A DNA stretch of 64,000 nt. It comes from Monosporascus cannonballus. Its lineage: Eukaryota; Ascomycota; Sordariomycetes; Xylariales. How positions within the stretch are numbered: the first letter of the stretch is position 1; each line of letters opens with the position of its first letter. Below are positions 33,032-45,662 of this stretch, piece after piece. The stretch spans positions 124,001-188,000 of the forward strand of contig QJNS01000006.1 of NCBI GenBank assembly GCA_004154925.1, written 5' to 3'. The position numbers and the translations under genes are program-made. The notes under the pieces were generated by a model, which was not told the origin of the DNA, did not search any database, and worked only from the letters and a program-made list of their open reading frames with translations.

Positions 33032-33699
33032 CTAGAGTTTGCGGTGAAGAAATACATGTGCTGGGCTACAGTATCGCGAGGTCGAGAAATATAATGGTTA
33101 GTTTTAATACAAAAGAAGCGCAAGATCAAAATGAAATCTCATCGACTGACTGGCTGCATAACGTCTGCGCATACCTACATTCTACATCTCACATTTTTCG
33201 AAATTTTCCTATTAGTGGTATTACTACACCTATTATGCGCCTAATGATAGGCACTTACAGAGCTGTTGTGTGGAGGATGTAGCTATGGATGCCTAACAGG
33301 GCGACTTCACCATGAGGCGCTTTGCGTTGACACTAAGCCGAGCCTCAAAACTCCCGTCTGCACCGTCCAGCACCTGTATACTAGTGCAACATGAAGAAAC
33401 CCGAGATGACCTGTTTACCTATTTTGGAATTCTGTTTCTCAGTAAGGACTCTCAGGGTCATGTTCCCCGAGGCATAACTAAATCAGTTATTGGACTTCTG
33501 ATGAGGGGTTTAATTGCGAAAAGACAAGAAAGAGAATGCAATGCCCCTATTTGACAGCAGGGTTCCCAAGAACATATGGAAGTAACGAGGGCGTTTATGA
33601 CTATAATCATAATAGGACAAGTCCTTCAAGTCAGGAATTGGTCGTGTGAGTTTGGGTGACTACGGTAAAAGGGTTGAAGTTTAATTACACCCCTGGGCT
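33032..33699. other. Convergent intergenic region
   Basis: This lies between the permease stop and the stop of a DUF7730 gene. No feature beyond the expected 3' UTRs was recognised. Confidence 0.5.
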
Positions 33700-34791
33700 C
33701 TACACTCCCTTCAGACCAGACACTAAATCTTTCAACCCCTTTTTGGCCTTGCGTAACCTTGACTCCCTCACGACATCCCTCCGCTCAATTGGTCGAAGGA
33801 ACTCGAGCCGGGATACCACATGCCCCTCATCGGTCCCGGCCCATTGTAGCCTGGGGTATCTCTCCAGCTTGAACGGTGTCTTGTCCCCTTCCGCGTATTG
33901 GTACGGCTTCAACAACTCGAGCCCGGCCGTGACCTCGGGCAGCTGGACCGTGAGACAGCGAGCCAGCATGCCCCTGATGGCACTCAGGACCCAGCGCTCG
34001 CGCACCTCCCACCAGTTGCGGTCGTCGGCGAGGTCCAGTCTGAGGGTAACTTGACGTAGGGAGTCGAAGCGCACGAGGTTCGAGAGCGTCGTGCAGAGCT
34101 CCACCCAGGGACCCGGACTCTGTGTTGGTGTGGAGTAGTATCGATGTTGATGCAGTGCATCGTAGGACATGACGAGCGAGAATTGGAGCGAGTGTAAGAG
34201 AGGGGTTGTGGACGTCGGGGAAGCAACGAGAGAGTGGTGTGCCGTCGCGAGGTCTGTGAAGACCAGGGTGACAGAGGCATAGAGACTCTGCAGAGCTTCC
34301 AAGTACCTGGGATCGAGGTAAGCCATCTGTTGAGGGTTCTCTAGTCAGGCGCTAAAGACACACATTCGCTTGCAGGTTAGTAGCGCCGGAAGGAAGAGCG
34401 TGCGTCGCCTTCGTGTAGGGTCGGATAGCATTTCTTCCTCGCACCTCCAGTGGTCATTCCAGGTGGAAGAAAACCTGGACGCCCACTTGTCGTCAACTAC
34501 TAAGGACCCGGTATGGGACCGACGACGGTTCTGCCAGACTTCTTCGAACTCGTTGCTCCTCTCGTCCTCCTCGCCGGGGACAAGGAGACAGGGGCAGTGT
34601 GTGAGACGACCGTCGTGGCTGAAGACATGCTGATTAAGGCCGGAGACGACCCAGAACTCTGAGTATATCATCTCTCTGACCTCTAGTGGGAGCTTTCCAA
34701 AGAAAGCCGAGCATAGTTGGAGGCTCGCCGTTACCTGGAGGCCAGGCCGGTCAGGAGACATGCTTGACGATGATGATGGCATCCTAGACAT
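33700..34791 (-). CDS. DUF7730-type fungal protein, copy 1
   Basis: Minus-strand exons 34364-34791 and 33700-34306 join across a 57-nt intron (GTGTGT...CCCAG) and encode 344 aa. The N-terminal FFGKLPLEVREMIYSEFW (30-47) is the F-box-like start of fungal DUF7730 proteins. A RWRCEEE-type stretch and LLTCKRM-YLEALQSLYASVTLVF across the splice site follow. The acceptor was chosen by comparison with the neighbouring paralogue, which is spliced at the same place (CKRI-YPEVMQSIFES). The rest is an alpha/beta region with no catalytic motif. Function is unknown. No signal or membrane segment is visible, so it is probably cytosolic or nuclear. Confidence 0.75.
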
Positions 34792-35531
34792 GGTCTTCTA
34801 CCCGGCGTGAGCAGTTCTCAGACATGGCTGCTGTGCCGTGCAGATGACAAGCGCAACTTATAGCGAGGCTCTGACGCCCGGCCCTCGGAAGCGTAAAAGA
34901 CCGCATATGGCCGTACAGCCGCGATCCGCGCTTCAATCGCGCGACGGCATGCGGGCCGGTCCACTCCATGGCGACGCTGAGTGGGTTGATAATCGCCCTC
35001 GATGAGGCTCTACGTCTAGACTGAGTAGATCCCCATGCTTATATCCGACGATCATCACCATGCGCATTTTACTGCAGTCTTCGATTGGCTCAAGCTCCGG
35101 TGGGGGGTTATTTAACCGCGCTGGAGACGAAGGTATGGAGCGGTAGAACAAATAGCGCAATTACGCTGCAGCAGGGTGCATAGCACTCTACCAAATTGAG
35201 CAGCTAATAGCATACATTGCGCATGAGCGTTTAAGGTAGGTCCATGGAGTACAGTGCGCGCCAATTACTGACTGGACAGACTGGGCTAGAAATGGGGTAT
35301 AGTCACCTAGCTCACGGCATCTCACTGTGATTGTCGCTGGACAGACGCAGGGGACGCCACAAAAAGTAGAAAGTGCGCAGTGTTGCCTGCTAGATGACAA
35401 TGGGATGTCAAGTGATGTTACATTGAAGCGAGCCAACTGCGTTTTGAACGCCCAAACGATACCGTAAGTGGATGCGGCCCATTCTGTAGCCTATCGCAAT
35501 GCAACGCTTGACTACCACAGGCTACGGGATA
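34792..35531. other. Intergenic between the DUF7730 paralogues
   Basis: This contains the promoter of copy 1 and the 3' end of copy 2. No gene was recognised. Confidence 0.5.
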
Positions 35532-36825
35532 TCATACCCTACCCCGGTTATCTCGGGGGAAGTCGATCATATAGGGATTCGGAATATGCCTCGACGAGTT
35601 CAATAATGTGACCCAACAGACCTTCAGGTTCCCCTTCGCGTGAGTGTCCCATCTAAACCGCTCAACTTCGTGAGGATGGAATTCCCAGTACCGAAGCGCG
35701 GGACGACGCACGATCTCGAATGGCATGCCATCGTCTCCACTGAGTTCTTGCTTCTCAAAGAACATGTTGTAAATGGGCATGGACGCCGGAAGCTCTACGG
35801 CGAAGTTATTCACCACGCGGAGGTCAAGAGCCCCCTTCGTGACGTTTGATTCGGGTAAGGTTCGCCAGGGACCCCGATCATATACGTCAAAAGATACCCT
35901 TAGATTCTGAAGGCAATCCATATCCTCCAGAGCCTTCCATATGGGAGTTATGTAGTTCTTCCTCTTGGATGTGGTCTCGAAGATGAAAGGTGCGTAGTCC
36001 GCGAATGATGTATCGAATGTCAGATCTAGATGTCGTATATGCGAAACGAAGGCCGGGGGATGAGAGACGAAGAACCTATGCGCGGAGTAGAGATCGTTGA
36101 AGTGGAATTGATGCGATTCGAATATCGACTGCATGACTTCCGGGTAGCTACGGGTTCGGCATCAGCACCCGGCGTGCACTGCTTCCCAACCCTGAACGCA
36201 CGGGCAATCCATATGAGCAGGGGACGGAACAGGATACTTACATCCGCTTGCAGATCGCCATCATTGACGCGAAGTTCGTCTTGTCCACGCGAGGCTCTCT
36301 ATGATGGTGTATTCGTTCCTCGCATCTCCAATGACGATGTCCCCAGGTCTGAGACAGTCGTCTCTGCCAGAGTTGTAACTTATCATTGTCGCTATCGGCA
36401 CCGCCCGATTCATAGATCATGTCCATCTGCTTCTGTATGAAATCCGGGTCCTCGTCTATCTCGTGCATGACGCATCTGATGTTATGCCAACGCCCCCTTT
36501 GAAAGTAAACATGGCGGCCGTTCGGAACGTGAAACATGTGGTCTTGCGTGTTCGACCACACGTATTCGTAAACCATCCTTCTGATCTCCAGCGGAAGTTT
36601 CTGGAGAAAAGGGCTGTTGAGTTGCGGATTGACAGAGTCAGCATCTTGCTCGGACACCGCCACAGCATTGTCGCTCGCCGCAAGCTCGTCATGAGTAGCC
36701 CACAGCTGTGTTTTTTCCTTCCATTCGACTTCCCACGACGAATTAATCGCCCGAGCAGACCTACTCCTCTTTCCCAACTTGGGTCGGAAGAAGGACCTGA
36801 CTTTTAGCGGTACGCTGATGGCCAT
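35532..36825 (-). CDS. DUF7730-type fungal protein, copy 2
   Basis: Exons 36242-36825 and 35532-36147 (minus strand) join across a 94-nt intron (GTAAGT...GTAG) and encode 399 aa. The family start LQKLPLEIRRMVYEYVW lies at 74-90, followed by a HWRCEERIHHH segment and ICKRI-YPEVMQSIFESHQFHF across the splice site. The second half contains FVSHIRHLDLTFDTSF, typical of this family. The open frame reaches 36900, but its first codon there is GTG, so the first ATG (36825) was used. It is paralogous in layout to the gene immediately downstream on the same strand. Function is unknown. Confidence 0.78.
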
Positions 36826-39800
36826 ACTGGTACAGAGCTCGCAGCATAAGTGAGAATTAATGAAGGGGAGAGGGAACACCAGGGGGGTTCCGGCAGACAC
36901 GACAGATATAGAGTTAAAATATCCGAAGGTCCATTAAATAGTAGCAAACATTAGCGTCATGTTGACATTCGTCGTATAACCTCAATCCTCTGACTCGAGA
37001 ATTGACCAGGGAGATAGATGGCTTGGGACCAGATCCTCGTGCCCAGCTCTGTGTCTCACACCTCGTGAACGGTGAGACAGCAAGACACCGTGTAGCTGGG
37101 CGTCGGGCTCTCGGCCGAAGGACGGTGGCTTCCACACGAAATAGTGACATATTCGCGCCCAATCTGGCCGTAGGCATATTCCTAGGTGATCCTCTGTGTT
37201 CCTCATGTGCCCACCGCACCAGTCGCAGTTCGTCGTACACCCCCAATTCGAACCCATCGACTGCCAATCAGGGCGGAGGCTTTAAGGGAACAATATAATA
37301 GGTTCAGCCGGGCACTGATTCCTACTTTAAGCGTCCGTTGCTTTGTTGGAAGTTGATGCTAGTTTCGATCATAAGAAAGCCACACATTCTTTCGTTTGTT
37401 CGTTCCACCAATACCTGCGCCATCCCCCTCTGTGTCGGTACCCAATAACAAGACAGGGGCCTGTTCTCACCCGACATGCCACAGGGGAAGTAAGGGGTCA
37501 CAATCGGGCGGGGCTGTAGGCATCCTCTAAAGCGTGTGTCATGTATGTGTGTATGTGTGTGTGTGTGTGATCTCCGTGGTCATCACATTTCCCCCAAAGG
37601 CGCACATTTGCTTGCTAGGTTGTGGTCAGCTTAGCTCTCCGTCGTATTAACCTGGTCGACCACAAGACAGCTCTTCTTTGGGCCGCAGAATGGGTATGTA
37701 CGGCTAAAAGAGACCACCGTCTTTAAGCGCCCAAACGCGCAGGCCCATGTCAACGCCCCCACCACGTATCACGCCTAGGACTCACTAACTGCGGCAGTAC
37801 CCGGTCGTCGCGCCTAGCCTAGGGCAACTCGATTGACTCTTCCCCTCCTAGCTCAGCCATCAAGGTAAGGGGGGCACGGGGCTGCATCGTCCACGAATGA
37901 GACGCCCTGGCCTTTTGCCTGACAGAATCACAATCAGCCATCCCGCTCCGCCACGGGTTTTTGTTATCACCTGGAAGGGTAGCACGTGTTGACGTAGGCT
38001 GAACCATAGCTTCGACGTAACACGAGGTCGAAAAGGCGAGGTAGGGTCAAACGTGACAAGTTAGACGTCGATGGGGTTTTATCGGCGCTACGTTTATTAG
38101 CGAACAGATCATGCGCAGATGCTGTATCTGTCAACTGTTAATGTATCGCATCTCATTTGCGAAACATCTCGGTCACTTCTACGAACTACGATATTTGCTA
38201 AGCTTTAGTAAGTATATCACCCACAGGACGTGAAACCAACGTCCGAATATGCAGCAAGTCTTCACAGCGGAGTTGAAATCCAGGGCTTTGGATTTGGATC
38301 CAGGATTCCTAGAGGAGCTGTGCGGTCTAATGACTACATGTAGGGCTGTTACGCTCCACACTTCGGGAAAACCACAAATCACCCATCAAGGCTGAGCAAG
38401 GCCGATCATGGAACTAAGAAGTGACGAGCCTACGACTTCTGATACCCGTGTGCAGTATCAGGCAGCATGGCCCAGGTGATACAAGTCCCTCGAGACATCT
38501 TATTGGCTGCCTAGAGCCGACGAGGAGTCCTTCCCGTCCGGATGGACGGTGACCGCAAAGCCATTGCTACCAATGGCAATGCTCAATCTGTGATAAATGT
38601 ATCACCTTTGACTGTCAATTTCGCATTCGAGCTTCCACGTATTCCTAATGCTTGCAGTAGCATCCTACAAGCTAGTCCTCGCGAGGATATCTTCGCCTCC
38701 TGAGTCACACGATGCTCTCCGTCAAGCTAAATTGCAGGTGCTCCGAATCAGCCTCATCACCAGGGGATACGTCGGTGAGGTCTTCATTTCTCAAATATAC
38801 GTGTAAAGTTCTAGGAATGGGGAACCAATTCAAGCTTCTATCCTAGCTACGATTTCTATTACTGCAACTCTTTCGGCTGGGGGGATCTGGGCAACAGCAA
38901 GCCAGCCCTGGCACCTGCACGATGCTCCGTTCCCCCCACCGACGCACCCACGTCAGATATGCATTGCATGAAACTTTGTTTTGGGCTTAGAATGTAGCTT
39001 TCGGGCCCGCAACCCCTTTGAGTTTACACTCTTATACTATTTCCGCGATTCGAGCTAGGATTTGATGGGGGGGAAAGCATCTATCCGAAATGTCTCGGTC
39101 GCCAAAGACGATGCGTGACTGCAGCTGAACAATCACGATTGTGTAACTGTGATCTGGGCGATATACAGCCTATCGCGAGCGTGGGGTCAGGTTTATAGCT
39201 AATTCTATGGTTGAAAGTCGAACTGCCAAGGGGTAAAGGCGTTTTATCATGAGCTGGTGGCGTTTGGCAATACGAATACAGCTGCCCCGGCCACGGACTT
39301 AGTGAAGCATCTTTATTCACATGACGTTTTGTCACCCGAAACAGTGTGACTATTGACCACTCGGAGCTTACCAGCATAAACTATTCAAATGCTGTGTCTC
39401 TCGTGGCTCTAGATTATGCACTATGTTCATGGGCGTATTGAACGCTGAAAAACTGGACGCTCACCTTTATTCAACAATAGTAGTAAATGTCGCACAGGGT
39501 CGGAGAGACCAACAGCTGCCAGCACGTTCTTCGTGGGGCCTCCCCCCCTTTTTTTTTCGCACATATGCAACTAGTCGACGGAACAAAGAGATCACCCGGA
39601 ATATCTGTACTAAAACTGTGGAACAGCGTACAATTGAGATTTTAAAATATAATTATATACAAACTATCTGCTTATGTCTGTTGTTGTTAGTAGGGTCGTG
39701 AGTGCCGTTTAGATGTTGGGCCCCTTTTAGAAGCGGCAAATCCCGTACTAATACATTAAGCATATGTCTATAACCATTCGAGATCTAAGAGTATATATGA

Positions 39801-42800
39801 TTGACGCAGATGACCGATCCAATGATTTCACCGAAATCGAGCTTCGGGTGGCCATAGATTATACAACCCCCAATAATGAATACCATAACGATACATCGCC
39901 GTTCCTTGCGACCGGCAAACCCATGTGTTAAGCCAACGTCTCCTTACTTCTCTTTCATGCAAGGTCATATGCATATACCGCCTGCAAAACGTCCAGAGAG
40001 TTCGGGAGACGGTAGGGGTGGGCGGAACCGAGTATGACGATGGGAGCGGTGAGGTCCATTTGAAGCTCTCGGGGGCCCAGTATCATGGTTCATTGTCCTT
40101 ACTGGGGATCATATTTCGTGCTAATGTAAGAGACAAATAATGTGACCATAGGACCACTCATTATCTAGGAGACTGCAAGAAGGTGTCTATGCATTGCCTA
40201 CTATTTGAAGCGAAATGGAGGCTTGTGACCGCTGAAGCTGGTGGTGATATATTATAATGGGGGGGTTTTGAGACTCAGGCAGAGTGTGTTAACGGAAAGT
40301 TTGGATATTATACCCGTCCTCCATATAATCGTTGTCTGAGAGACCATTCTCCTCGCGGGAATCGCTGTATTCTCCTGTTCTGGATGTCGTCTGTCCAATT
40401 TCATTAAACTTACTCACTTATATGAAACTCTTGATCACCTTTCTTCATCACCACCTATCAGATGACCCGTCTTAGAAGGCTTAGCCTTTCGATAACACAT
40501 GTCTATACTTATCTTAAACCTGAAGACGTGTCCCATACTTGGACATCAAATACGGGTCTGCACGAGGTGAAAGCGCAAGTACCAGTGTCAAAACCCGTCG
40601 TCAGAGTCAGTCCAGCCAGTTGCCGTTCGAGCAACATTTCTTCCAGATATAGAATGTTGCTAGTTGCTGCACTAATTGGAATGGTACGCGAGTCCGCTAA
40701 GGTAAGATATTTACAGCCCCAAGAGTGTTGCTGTCACACTTACTAAGGAGCAGATGCACAGCTCTTGAGGCTATATTGACTTGTAGGAGGCTAGGAAGCG
40801 TTGATCCCACTTGTTGTGGGTGATCCACTGATATAGGGCTCTTGGGCTCCGATATTGCTGCCCAACAGAAAGGGGGGGGGCTTTCCACGACAGTTGCTCC
40901 ATACCTCTCTAAACTTCCCATTTTTCTTATTGATCTTGCTGACCATAGCCGTTGAAACATACCAAAATCCTTGGACGCACATATCCCGTACGTAAAGGCA
41001 GAAAAACATTTACTTCAGCGCCATGTAACTTTAAATCTGCCGTCATATCAAAGAGCATGAAGATGGTGGTTGAAGTGAGGATAAACAATACAGGTGTTAA
41101 CTATCCCCTATGGACCAAACTAGTGCTCTTGGTATTTATAATGCCAGATCGTAGTTCTATATACGATTATCATTGAACTGGAACTAGTTTGTTGGAGAAA
41201 ATGGCGAGGTACAGGGGGACAGGCAGAAGAAGAAGCCCAAAAGATGGCACAATATAGGTAGTGAATAGAATGACCATTCATACCTTATACTCTTTAGTTC
41301 TATAGGGCGAAGCCCCCCATATATACACAAGAAGGACCCTAGCTAGTGGGTCGCTACAACCCAGAAAAGGGGTTCCACTTTAGCTCCTGACATTGTGTCC
41401 TTATACACACTTCAAAAAATTCGAAATTCGCATCACAGTGTAGAATAAGAGATGGAATAGGGGTAGCCGGACAACCTTATGGGGGGTTGCTCTCGCGCCA
41501 ACCTGCCCTAGGTCTGTTCCTAGTGGTTGCTGAGTTCTGACGCTATTGAGCCCGATAGGCAGGGTATCGATTCAAAATGCGGTAGGTGTTGCCGCTTCAA
41601 CAGTGAACGCTCTTTATAGCAATGGCCCATTCACACTGAGTAGTAGGATAGAAATGCCGGCTAATTTGGTCAAGGCAGGTGGGTCGTAGATCAACGTCGC
41701 GAAATCGAGTAATGAAAGGCTTCCATATATTGTCGGGCTCCCATAAAGTGCCGCCTTGTCCGGAGATGCGTAGTTGTTCTTCACTCATTCAGTACGCTGT
41801 TGCTATGCATCAGTCGTCTACGAATTCGTAGTCACTAACCCCCTTATAACTGATAATGTCCCACCATAGTAGTGGGGCCCACGTTTTTCAGATCTGACAC
41901 CCCTATACACCCCTTGCGCCTCACCAGTTATCAGAAAAATCCCCAAAAGGCAGACTGGCATTCTATTGCCGAGCAGAGACTGTATCCTACAGCAATCCTT
42001 AAGCAAGCAATAAAGATATAGACACCTAGCTCGGGGCGCAGCAATACTTATGCTTTCGCGAGCTGTTACTATGCGTCGGAATAGGGGTTGGAATCGGGGT
42101 TGAAATAGGGGTAAAAATAGGCAGTAAGACGACCTATGTCTCGGTGCATATAGTGAAGTCAAACCAACTTATTCAGATACGAAACTGAAGCTTACCAAAA
42201 TATACTCCCGCTTTGAAGTTAAACTAGTAATGGGCGATGGCTAAGGACCCCGGAGTTTAAGCTGGAGCTAGTTAAGCCTGGGCTGATATACTTAAGCAGT
42301 ATTATTTTGAAGTCGTAACCTTTATTAAGGCTGTTTTTATTTATGAACACGATGTTTAATTTGTGGCCAGTAAACCCGAAGTTTAATTTAAACCAACCAA
42401 CTCCCCCCTTTTCCCCTTCTTAAAAAGAAACCCAATATTCGGTCTTGTTACTTGAATAACTCGGCTTAAGCGACGCTAACCCTTGCCTATAAATGATACC
42501 TATGTGGTATAAAGAGCTCTATACTCGGAGGCTTTAAGATTGAGAAATGACACTCCTCATGCCAAACAACCGCCAGGAAGTGTACCCGACTAAGGTTGGT
42601 AAGCATCACTTAATCTAGCTAATTTTGAAGTGTATTTTTCACAGGGAGTAGCTTTACCGGGAGTGAATAGCATGTAATGAAAAGGAAACATTTTCACCTT
42701 TCTGTGACTCAATGAGCCTATATAGCCGCATGATCCAATTGATTTATCGTAAATATCGATAAATGCTAGACTGAAGTCGCCAGTGTCCTTATGCAGGCGG

Positions 42801-43034
42801 CTGCGGTGGTAGAGACGAACGACGGACATTAAGGCTAGAGAGCAGGAGGGTCTGAAAGGGGATACGGAAGGCCAGAGGCGGTGCTTTGATATATTCTAAC
42901 TAGCCCTTTCCAGCAGGGCGAGAGGGATTAACAATATGATAAGAATACAGGGGGTATACGGCACCAATGGTGATCAATAAATAAAACTCAAGCCTCGTAG
43001 AGTATTGTAACTCGCTATACCCTCAAGTTGATAC
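36826..43034. other. Gene-poor stretch of normal base composition
   Basis: Over 6 kb I find only short frames (under 100 codons) with no recognisable motif, and no conserved segments continuing across frames as in the pseudogenes elsewhere. A TG-rich microsatellite lies at 37541-37569. No tRNA, rRNA or transposon signature was recognised. Non-coding RNA or fast-evolving orphan genes cannot be excluded. Confidence 0.45.
37541..37569 (+). repeat. TG-rich microsatellite
   Basis: An imperfect (TG)n tract is interrupted by TATG units. Confidence 0.9.
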
Positions 43035-44707
43035 TTATTCATCCTTGACAGGGTGGAGCAACATTGGTGGCATGCATTTGCCTTCTAAATACTGTTGCCA
43101 GTAGTTTGGTGCCTCGTCCGCCGCGAACCAGTAACTCGCATGAAACCAAGGCCCAGGGATGAATCCCTTGGTAGTGTAAGACATGGACGGGGCCCTGCCG
43201 CCGGCCTTGCTGTGGGGCGGCCCGTGATTGATGTCCGCATCCGCCGCCCCAGCGGTCACACTGTCCTCGAAAGCAATCGGGTGAGGCACCGTCACGGCTT
43301 TGAGTCCATGCAGAAGGGCAAAGGTCTCCAGTGTGGCTTCGCTGACGACCCACTGCCCACGTTCGCGTTGTGCCTTACTGACAAGTCGCAACAGATGACC
43401 GGATGCACGTGTCATACTGACGAAGGCCGCTCGCCGCGGTGTTGCCGCTCCGTCTGCGAATCCATACACCTTATCCTCATAGATCCAGTCGGTCCCGACG
43501 GGATCTATCATCGGCATGAGGCTGACCAAGTCAGCATCCTCATTAATGCCCCAATCAGTCTTTGAACGGGACGGCGGCTGGGGCCCGTACGGTTCGAAAT
43601 CTTTCGTGGGCACCGGGCCCCAAACGCCTGTGTCGCCAATGTCCGCGTCTACCGCAGCGGCGAAGGCTTCATATGAGCCGTTGTAGAGCTCGGGGATGTA
43701 AAACCGACCGTTACGCTCCCAAAGGTTACGGCGTGGTTGGGCCCGAGCGAAAGCCACGGTAGACTCCAATGTGGTGTGGACGTGGCTGGTAAGGCGCAGG
43801 TCCATCTCAAGCTGCCAGATATGGGTGAAATGCGGGAACTTGTGGGAGAAGATTTGAAGCGCTTGATACATCTGGTCCTGTGCACCGTGTTCTTCGACTT
43901 TCGGGTACCACGACTCCAATACCCGTGTGTTGTATAAGAAGGCCACATCGCGAAATTCTTCGGGGACAAACTGGCGAAGTGCCTGCTCATAGGCGTTTTT
44001 GTCTTGGTCAAGACGAATATCATTATTTTTTACGTTAACGAGGAAGAAGACCTCATAATCTCCGTCTGAGTGAAGTGCTGTCTCGGTGATCAGGGCACGC
44101 AGCCAGGCTCGCCGTGTCTCACTGTAGTTGTAATCGTCCCAGGTCCTGAGCACAATTGCCGTCCGTCCCCGTTCTCCCGTTTTTGTTTCTATTTCCACCT
44201 CTTTTGGGGCCTGGTGCCACAGGTCTTGCGTGATGAACTCGGTCGCAGGCTTGTACCTCCCCCTGGTACACCGTTGTTGTACCTCACCTAGTGTCAGACT
44301 ACATCAGTTGGCATTCCATAGAAGAGGATAACTTTGAACTCACCCCACCGCACTTCGGTCCAGTTGCGATCCTGCGATGACTGATATTGACTAAGTCTGG
44401 GACCTGCAAAAAGGCATCGACTGGGATTTCCAATGAAAGCAGCATCTCCAACAACCGGGGACTTGTCCGTCTCAACCGTACCGTACAATAATTGTGATGC
44501 GCTCGAGTCTTCCCAGTCCGGCCGTATTCGACAGACAGGGCTCTGCAAGCCACCAAATCCGAACGGCGAAAGTGGATCTTGAAGGCGATGAAGTGTGAAA
44601 ATAACGAGAAAACCAATGAAAGTGCCCAGGAGTACCTTCCGTAACAATTGAAATTGCCGCATATCTTTACCTTGATACTTCAATATGCGTATTTTGCTAT
44701 GAAGCAT
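43035..44707 (-). CDS. DUF3405 family membrane-anchored protein
   Basis: Exons 44344-44707 and 43035-44287 (minus strand) join across a 56-nt intron (GTGAGT...ACTAG, CTGAC branch) to give 538 aa. An uncleaved N-terminal anchor (about 25-40) makes it a type II membrane protein, probably of the secretory pathway with a lumenal domain. The splice restores the family segment VRWGE-VQQRC. Further DUF3405 segments are TAIVLRTWDDYNYSE, EVFFLVNVKNND, HIWQLEMDLRLTSH (an acidic MD.R motif), RRNLWERNGRFYIP and WGINEDADLVSLMP. The DxD-like and WER segments suggest a glycosyltransferase-like fold, but no activity is established. A shorter start at 44662 (523 aa) is possible. It is the last gene before the right AT-rich block. 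Confidence 0.82.
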
Positions 44708-45662
44708 TTCACGAGGCGAGGGGCGGAAATATTTAAAGATTGCATAACCAAACGCGACCTGAGGCTGGTCGATTCCAAGACGGGTCCCTCTCAAATATAC
44801 CCGACAAGGGGAGAGCTAACACACAACACGCAATGCCAAGCAAGTTATTCCAAGCAGCTTACGGTATGGGGGCTGACGTAACCTTGTCTGAAAAAGGGGT
44901 CCATCCTGGGGCGCAGGAGGCTAGGGTAGCAAAAGATTCCATAGTAAATGGCAACGGTGATTGGTGGTGAGAATAAGCGGTTGGGAGTTCCAAGGCAGCT
45001 AAGAGCTGCAGCTAAGCGCCAACTACGCGCCAGCTGCGCTCGACGCCGCCGCTAAGGAGTTGCTCCACTCCTATCAATTTGGATTCTACCTCTGAAGCAG
45101 GCAACTGATATTCACTGTTAGTGACTGTTATTATCAGTAGACTAGTAAAGACAGAGAGCAACTGTTATAAAAGTTTGTTTTAGATCAAATTATAAGTTAT
45201 ATATCGTGTAAGTTCTTAAAGAAGAAATGTTTTAATACTTTAAGAATTTTTTAACTCGGATTAGCAGCTATATAGATAAGATTTAAAATATTAACAATAA
45301 TATAAAGTATTGTAATTTAAAAACGAAAAACTGGCGCATAAACTAATTACCAGAGAAATGCTTAATATATTAAAATAAAGAAAAAAGAAGAAGCTCTAAA
45401 TTACTATCCTTAAAAAAGTATATAAAGAAGATAAAGCGCACGAACTATTTAATACTTAGTATTTTTTAATAGTTTTTATAGAAATAATAATAAAAAATTT
45501 ATAACTATTTATCGAAGAAAATAAAACTATATAGTGTGATGAATATTCATATTTTTAAATTAATTTTTTAGTACATCAAATAATATAATAAATTTTCTAA
45601 AATGTAAAGTTTAAAACTTTAAATACATATATATATAACGTATTATAATGTATTACACAAAC
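44708..45662. other. Boundary from genic to AT-rich DNA
   Basis: Composition changes abruptly at about 45130-45180. The part before it has no gene apart from promoter sequence of the DUF3405 gene. The part after it is AT-rich, unannotatable repeat sequence that forms the left flank of the family B element. Confidence 0.6.

Noticed and set aside
34307..34363. A shorter 33-37-nt intron ending at CAACAG in DUF7730 copy 1
   Set aside because: It is too short for fungal introns and out of phase. The CCCAG acceptor restores the segment conserved in the neighbouring paralogue.
35532..36900. Start of DUF7730 copy 2 at 36900
   Set aside because: The codon at 36900 is GTG; the first ATG in frame is at 36825 and gives a natural N-terminus.
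36826..43034. tRNA genes in gene-free stretches
   Set aside because: I found no convincing paired A-box and B-box with a cloverleaf. A tRNAscan-SE run would settle it.
43035..44794. Start of the DUF3405 gene at 44794
   Set aside because: That codon is TTG; ATG codons are at 44707 and 44662.
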